The notes beneath the pieces were generated by a model. The model did not search any database and was not told the origin of the DNA. It was given only the letters and a program-made list of their open reading frames with translations. This document shows, in pieces, positions 13,859-17,297 of a DNA stretch of 17,297 nucleotides. Position numbers and translations under genes: made by a program. The stretch is from an uncultured Marvinbryantia sp. (lineage in GTDB: Bacteria > Bacillota > Clostridia > Lachnospirales > Lachnospiraceae), in the NCBI GenBank assembly GCA_934394985.1, contig CAKRRF010000045.1, forward strand, positions 1 to 17,297, written 5' to 3'. The first letter of the stretch is position 1. Every line of letters starts with the position of its first letter.

Positions 13859-15085
13859 ATGAAAAAATCAATTTTAACAAACTTTAAAAAAACTTTTATG
13901 ATAGTAACCTTTGTGCTGAACGCAGGTATTTTCTTTTCTGTACAAACCGGTGCAGCAAATACAGACAGTGCATTCCCGGATCCTCAGCTTTTTATTTATT
14001 ATGCACAGCTGACAGAGGAAGAACAGGCTGTCTATGTCCAGGCTCTGGATGCTTTTTCTACCGGTAATGCTTCTTTTTCGCCATGCCGGAACATTTCTCT
14101 GGATTCTGCCAACCGGATTATGCATGCGCTCTGCAAGGATCAGCCTCAGCTGTTCTGGCTGAATGAGAGCTTTCAGTACAGCTACCGCAACAGCTTTGAC
14201 GGTTCCGAAAAAGTGACTGAAATTACCGCAGACTTTAATGCACTTGCAGATGATCTGGAAAATAATCGGGCTGCCGTAGAAACACAGCGTGATGTACTGA
14301 TTGCAGATCTGTATGAGCTTCCTGCCTGGGAACAGGAAAAATATGTTCACGACCGGCTGGCTTCTATGATTACTTATTCCGGAGACAGCAGCTATAATCA
14401 GACACTTTACAGTGCGCTCTGCCAACAGGAAACCGTATGTGCCGGATATGCAAAGGCATTTCAGTATCTGATGACCAGCCTTGGCATTCCGTGCTATTAT
14501 TGTGAGGGAACTGCTCAGGACAGTGCCGATACCAGTGCTGACTGGTCTGCTCATGCCTGGAATATCGTTGGTCTGGGCGGTCGGTATGTCAACGTGGATC
14601 TCACATGGGATGACACCAGCCTGGCAAGTGCCGGACTGATCAGCTACGCGCAGTACAATCGCACCGATTCCGACCTTTCCTTTGCCCAGACACATCAGCG
14701 CAGCGATGACTGCCTGTTTCTTCCGGTCTGTGACGGGGATCTTTATTCTTATGAACAGCTTTATGGTCTCCCGGCAGAACTGGGTGCACTGACACAGTTG
14801 GATGATTATGATGCTGTACGACATGTGACAGATATCTCTGAATATTACACTGCTATGCAGGATCTTATGATTCAATCCGGCACCGGCGAACATACTTTTC
14901 GGTTTGCCATCTATAATCAGGACTGTAATGATGCCATTCTTCATGATGAAGGATATCTGGACGGCTACCTGTCTGCGGTGGTAAATGCCCTGTATCTTGG
15001 CGGTTATACTTTTTCCATCGAAACCAGTTCTTTAAATCTTACCGGTGGATATTATCTGGTAACAGTAACCGTAAATCTTTCTTAA
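13859..15085 (+). CDS. Secreted transglutaminase-like (papain-fold) protein
   Basis: 408 residues. Residues 1-33 resemble a Sec signal (Lys-rich start, hydrophobic FMIVTFVLNAGIFFSV, then TGAANTDS). There is no lipobox and no visible LPxTG anchor, so the protein is probably released or loosely held. The central domain has the transglutaminase-like triad: Cys194 in TVCAGYAKAFQYLM, His232 in AHAWNIV, and Asp247 in YVNVDLTWDD. Such domains act as cysteine proteases or peptide cross-linkers, and many in Clostridia are uncharacterised. The C-terminal 100 residues look like a separate small beta-rich domain ending in GGYYLVTVTVNLS. No Shine-Dalgarno site lies before the ATG, and a strong promoter abuts it. 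Two other Met (14 and beyond) lack ribosome sites as well. Confidence 0.83.
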   Translation: MKKSILTNFKKTFMIVTFVLNAGIFFSVQTGAANTDSAFPDPQLFIYYAQLTEEEQAVYVQALDAFSTGNASFSPCRNISLDSANRIMHALCKDQPQLFWLNESFQYSYRNSFDGSEKVTEITADFNALADDLENNRAAVETQRDVLIADLYELPAWEQEKYVHDRLASMITYSGDSSYNQTLYSALCQQETVCAGYAKAFQYLMTSLGIPCYYCEGTAQDSADTSADWSAHAWNIVGLGGRYVNVDLTWDDTSLASAGLISYAQYNRTDSDLSFAQTHQRSDDCLFLPVCDGDLYSYEQLYGLPAELGALTQLDDYDAVRHVTDISEYYTAMQDLMIQSGTGEHTFRFAIYNQDCNDAILHDEGYLDGYLSAVVNALYLGGYTFSIETSSLNLTGGYYLVTVTVNLS

Positions 15086-15109
15086 AAAGACATATTCGTT
15101 GTTTTTCGG

Positions 15110-15138
15110 TTGTTTTTTCCTGCTGAAAACGGTAAGAT
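15110..15138 (+). promoter_or_regulatory. Possible promoter of nagB
   Basis: TTGTTT (15110-15115), 17 bases, then TAAGAT (15133-15138). The match is modest, and overlapping GATAAT offers another -10. It is the best candidate between the upstream stop (15085) and nagB. Confidence 0.35.
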
Positions 15139-15171
15139 AATAGTAATACTGATTTAGGGAGGTTTTACATT

Positions 15172-15900
15172 ATGGTTATTTATCGTACTTCAGATTATGC
15201 TTCTATGAGCCGCAAAGCGGCAAATATAATTGCAGCTCAGGTGATTATGAAGCCTGACTGTGTACTGGGTCTTGCCACCGGTTCCACACCAGTCGGCACC
15301 TACAAACAGCTGATCGAATGGTATAACAAAGGGGATCTGGACTTTTCCAGAGTAACTTCTGTGAACCTGGACGAATACAGAGGTCTTTCCGGGGACAACG
15401 ATCAGAGCTATCGTTATTTTATGAATACAAATTTCTTCGATCACATCAATATCGACAAGTCCAGAACCTTCGTACCGGACGGTACGGATCCTGACAGCGA
15501 ACATGCCTGCACCAGATATAACGAAATCATCCGTGAAGCAGGCGGTATCGATCTTCAGCTTCTCGGACTGGGACACAATGGTCACATCGGTTTTAATGAG
15601 CCAGGTTCTGTTTTTGAAAAAGAGACTCACTGCGTAGACCTGACCGAACGCACCATCGAAGCTAACAAACGTTTCTTTGAAAAAGAAGAGGATGTACCTC
15701 GCCAGGCTTACACCATGGGTATCAAAACGATTATGCAGGCGAAAAAAATTCTCCTGGTTGTCTCTGGCGAAGACAAGGCAGAGATCGTAAAGGCGGCTTT
15801 CCAGGGTCCTGTCACTCCTGCTGTTCCGGCATCTATCCTTCAGCTTCATAATGATGTAACTATCGTAGCTGATGAGGCAGCATTAAGTAAAATGAAATAA
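15172..15900 (+). CDS. nagB: Glucosamine-6-phosphate deaminase NagB
   Basis: 242 residues, the size of the short Bacillus-type NagB. It converts glucosamine-6-P to fructose-6-P plus ammonia in the cytoplasm. Motifs in order: GLATGSTPVGTYKQL (phosphate loop), VNLDEYRGL (general-base Asp), DLQLLGLGHNGHIGFNEPGS (catalytic Asp, His and Glu), and YTMGIKTIMQAKKILLVVSGEDKA. AGGGAGGT lies eight bases before the ATG. Residues for the E. coli-type GlcNAc-6-P allosteric site cannot be judged by eye. The gene faces nagA tail to tail with a shared hairpin between them, instead of the nagA-nagB operon common in many bacteria. Confidence 0.96.
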   Translation: MVIYRTSDYASMSRKAANIIAAQVIMKPDCVLGLATGSTPVGTYKQLIEWYNKGDLDFSRVTSVNLDEYRGLSGDNDQSYRYFMNTNFFDHINIDKSRTFVPDGTDPDSEHACTRYNEIIREAGGIDLQLLGLGHNGHIGFNEPGSVFEKETHCVDLTERTIEANKRFFEKEEDVPRQAYTMGIKTIMQAKKILLVVSGEDKAEIVKAAFQGPVTPAVPASILQLHNDVTIVADEAALSKMK

Positions 15901-15902
15901 TG

Positions 15903-15950
15903 AAAAAACATCAGGGACAGAGTTTTGTAATACAAAACTCCGTCCCTGAT
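15903..15950. terminator. Terminator hairpin between convergent nagB and nagA
   Basis: ATCAGGGAC-A-GAGTTTTGTA (15910-15929) pairs with TACAAAACTC-C-GTCCCTGAT (15931-15950), about 19 bp with one mismatch. Six A at 15903-15908 provide the U tract for the minus-strand nagA transcript. The plus-strand side lacks a good T run, so for nagB it is chiefly a 3' stem. Confidence 0.88.
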
Positions 15951-15995
15951 CATCTATATTCCAGTACAGCGTACAAAAATTTGCAGGACGATGTA

Positions 15996-17147
15996 CTAAA
16001 TCCTTACCCCGTCTTTCACCACTGCTTTCAGTTCGAGATCTGAATCTAATAATACAATATTTGCTTTTTTTCCTTTTTCGATGGAACCGTACTGCTCCTC
16101 CACACCCAGGCTTCTGGCCGGATTGATTGTCGCACAGGCCACTGCTGTTTCCAGTGGAATCTCCATCTGTTTTACGGCATATCTCATACAATCCATCAGG
16201 TTTGTTGCGGAACCTGCAATTGCACCATCTGATACAAGTGTGGCCAGTTTTCCAACCACTCTGACATCCAGTCCTCCCAGTGTGTACTGTCCATCTGGCA
16301 TACCGGTAGCTCTCATGCTGTCACTGATCAGAATCATTCTGTCTGCTCCCAACATCTGGAATGTAGCACGGACAACAGCAGGATGTATATGTATTCCGTC
16401 ACAGATAATTTCAGCCATTACATCTTTATTATCAAACACTGCGCCTACTACTCCCGGAGCTCGGTGCGTAAAGGCCGGCATTGCATTGTATAAATGTACT
16501 GCATGGTTGACTCCTGCTTTGCAGGCCGCCGATGCCGTATCATAATCTGCATTGGTGTGTGCAAGTGATACATTCACCCTGTCACTGACTTTTCTGACAA
16601 ATTCTATTGCATTATTGCTTTCTTCCGGAGCTATTCCGATAAACTTTACCAGCCCCTCTGATGCTTTCAGAAATCGATCACAGATTTCCACATCGCATGG
16701 GATAATATTTTTTTCATCTTGAGCACCTTTCTTAACAGGACTGATAAACGGACCTTCCATATTGATTCCCAGCAGGTCAGCTTTGTGACAATCATGCGTT
16801 TCTTTTCGATATTCTGCTGCCACCTGCAGAATATGTTCCAATTCCTCCACCGGCAAAGTCATGGTAGCAGGAGCTATCGCAGTAACACCTACAGATGCTT
16901 CATATTCTGCGATTCTGCCAATGGCATCTTTCTGTCCGTCACAGAAATCATCTCCTTTACAGCCATGAAAATGAAGATCAATCAGGCCAGGAATGGCATA
17001 ATTTCCCTGCCCGTCCAGTACCTGTCCGTCCAGTTTTGGAGTATCCTTTTCTTCGTAAATACTCTGGATACGATCTCCGTCAAAAACAATTCCACCTTTT
17101 ACAAATTTTTTCTCTGGTGTATACACTAAGACATTATCAATAATCAT
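15996..17147 (-). CDS. nagA: N-acetylglucosamine-6-phosphate deacetylase NagA
   Basis: 383 residues, normal for NagA. It deacetylates GlcNAc-6-P to glucosamine-6-P, the substrate of NagB. Amidohydrolase features in order: the metal motif IPGLIDLHFHGCKGDDF, the metal-binding Glu in GINMEGPFI, His in SLAHTNADYDTA, NHAVHLYNAMPAFTHRAPG, DGIHIHP, and the catalytic Asp in MILISDSMRATGMPDG. The C-terminal strand is ANIVLLDSDLELKAVVKDGVRI. The start is set at the ATG of MIIDNVLVYTP (17145-17147), because GGGAGGG lies just before it; the open frame runs six codons further to a TTG. It has its own promoter, so nagA and nagB are separate transcription units. Confidence 0.95.
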   Translation of the reverse strand: MIIDNVLVYTPEKKFVKGGIVFDGDRIQSIYEEKDTPKLDGQVLDGQGNYAIPGLIDLHFHGCKGDDFCDGQKDAIGRIAEYEASVGVTAIAPATMTLPVEELEHILQVAAEYRKETHDCHKADLLGINMEGPFISPVKKGAQDEKNIIPCDVEICDRFLKASEGLVKFIGIAPEESNNAIEFVRKVSDRVNVSLAHTNADYDTASAACKAGVNHAVHLYNAMPAFTHRAPGVVGAVFDNKDVMAEIICDGIHIHPAVVRATFQMLGADRMILISDSMRATGMPDGQYTLGGLDVRVVGKLATLVSDGAIAGSATNLMDCMRYAVKQMEIPLETAVACATINPARSLGVEEQYGSIEKGKKANIVLLDSDLELKAVVKDGVRI

Positions 17148-17219
17148 ATTTCCCTCCCAAAACAACTATTTTTATATCGTTCTTTGCTATCAGTAATGCT
17201 TCTTTCCTACCTGTAATTA

Positions 17220-17248
17220 ATTATATATAATTCCAAATACATTCTCAA
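17220..17248 (-). promoter_or_regulatory. Sigma-A promoter of nagA
   Basis: On the minus strand TTGAGA (17243-17248), 17 bases, then a perfect TATAAT (17220-17225). The leader of about 65 bases to the nagA ATG is AT-rich. A short TAATTAATTA palindrome lies next to the -10 box, and no recognised operator is seen. The rest of the window to 17297 shows no gene. Confidence 0.75.
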
Positions 17249-17297
17249 GCTCATTGCCACGGAACAATACTAATTTCTCGCTTCCGGGGTTCTTACT

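Noticed and set aside
13874..14944. Long antisense open frame of 356 codons over the transglutaminase-like gene
   Set aside because: It is the reverse-strand shadow of a gene with intact catalytic motifs. It has no recognisable domain, is Cys- and Ile-rich, and lacks a ribosome site.

Overview
The window looks like chromosome from a Gram-positive gut anaerobe of the Clostridia, most likely Lachnospiraceae (a Blautia-like genus is my best guess). This rests on strong AGGAGG-type ribosome binding sites, sigma-A promoters with 17-bp spacers, a moderate GC content, a lipoprotein with a Glu/Thr-rich linker, a hybrid histidine kinase of the SHDLRTP type, a pyrrolysine-free MttB homologue, and thiamine salvage without thiC/thiG. 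There are no rRNA or tRNA genes, no CRISPR array and no transposase gene.

Layout. (1) 1-981, minus strand: promoter, cobalamin (B12) riboswitch, intrinsic terminator, then the first 193 codons of a lipoprotein that runs off the left edge. Its linker is made of 9-residue repeats. It may be an extracytoplasmic CbiK-type cobaltochelatase. (2) 974-4124, minus strand: compact operon thiM-thiE-HAD phosphatase-thiD for thiamine salvage. It starts at a strong promoter followed by a leader of only about 80 nt that ends in an intrinsic terminator. No TPP riboswitch is visible; an HMP-PP (thiS-motif) riboswitch is the best candidate. (3) 3957-4302: GC-rich palindromic and dispersed repeats with the look of an IS200/IS605-type remnant or a palindromic MITE. 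(4) 4312-7966, plus strand: an orphan hybrid histidine kinase, then a separately promoted MttB-superfamily methyltransferase with a dyad at its predicted start of transcription. (5) 8033-9255, minus: a BMP/PnrA-type nucleoside-binding protein with a Sec signal but no lipobox cysteine. (6) 9269-13801, minus: an operon of a heterodimeric ABC exporter (one degenerate and one canonical nucleotide-binding domain), a small unknown protein, and uridine kinase. (7) 13824-15085, plus: a secreted transglutaminase-like protein whose ATG lies six bases after a near-consensus -10 box, so its mRNA may be leaderless. (8) 15110-17248: nagB (plus) and nagA (minus), convergent and sharing a terminator hairpin, for amino-sugar catabolism.

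How the parts fit. ThiM, ThiE and ThiD salvage HET and HMP into thiamine phosphate; the HAD protein could remove the phosphate. Uridine kinase and the BMP protein suggest nucleoside uptake. NagA and NagB feed GlcNAc-6-P into glycolysis. The B12 riboswitch (lipoprotein) and the MttB homologue (a corrinoid-dependent methyl transfer family) both point to a cell that uses cobamides, but nothing here links them physically. All reading was by eye: family calls rest on recognised motifs and no search was run.
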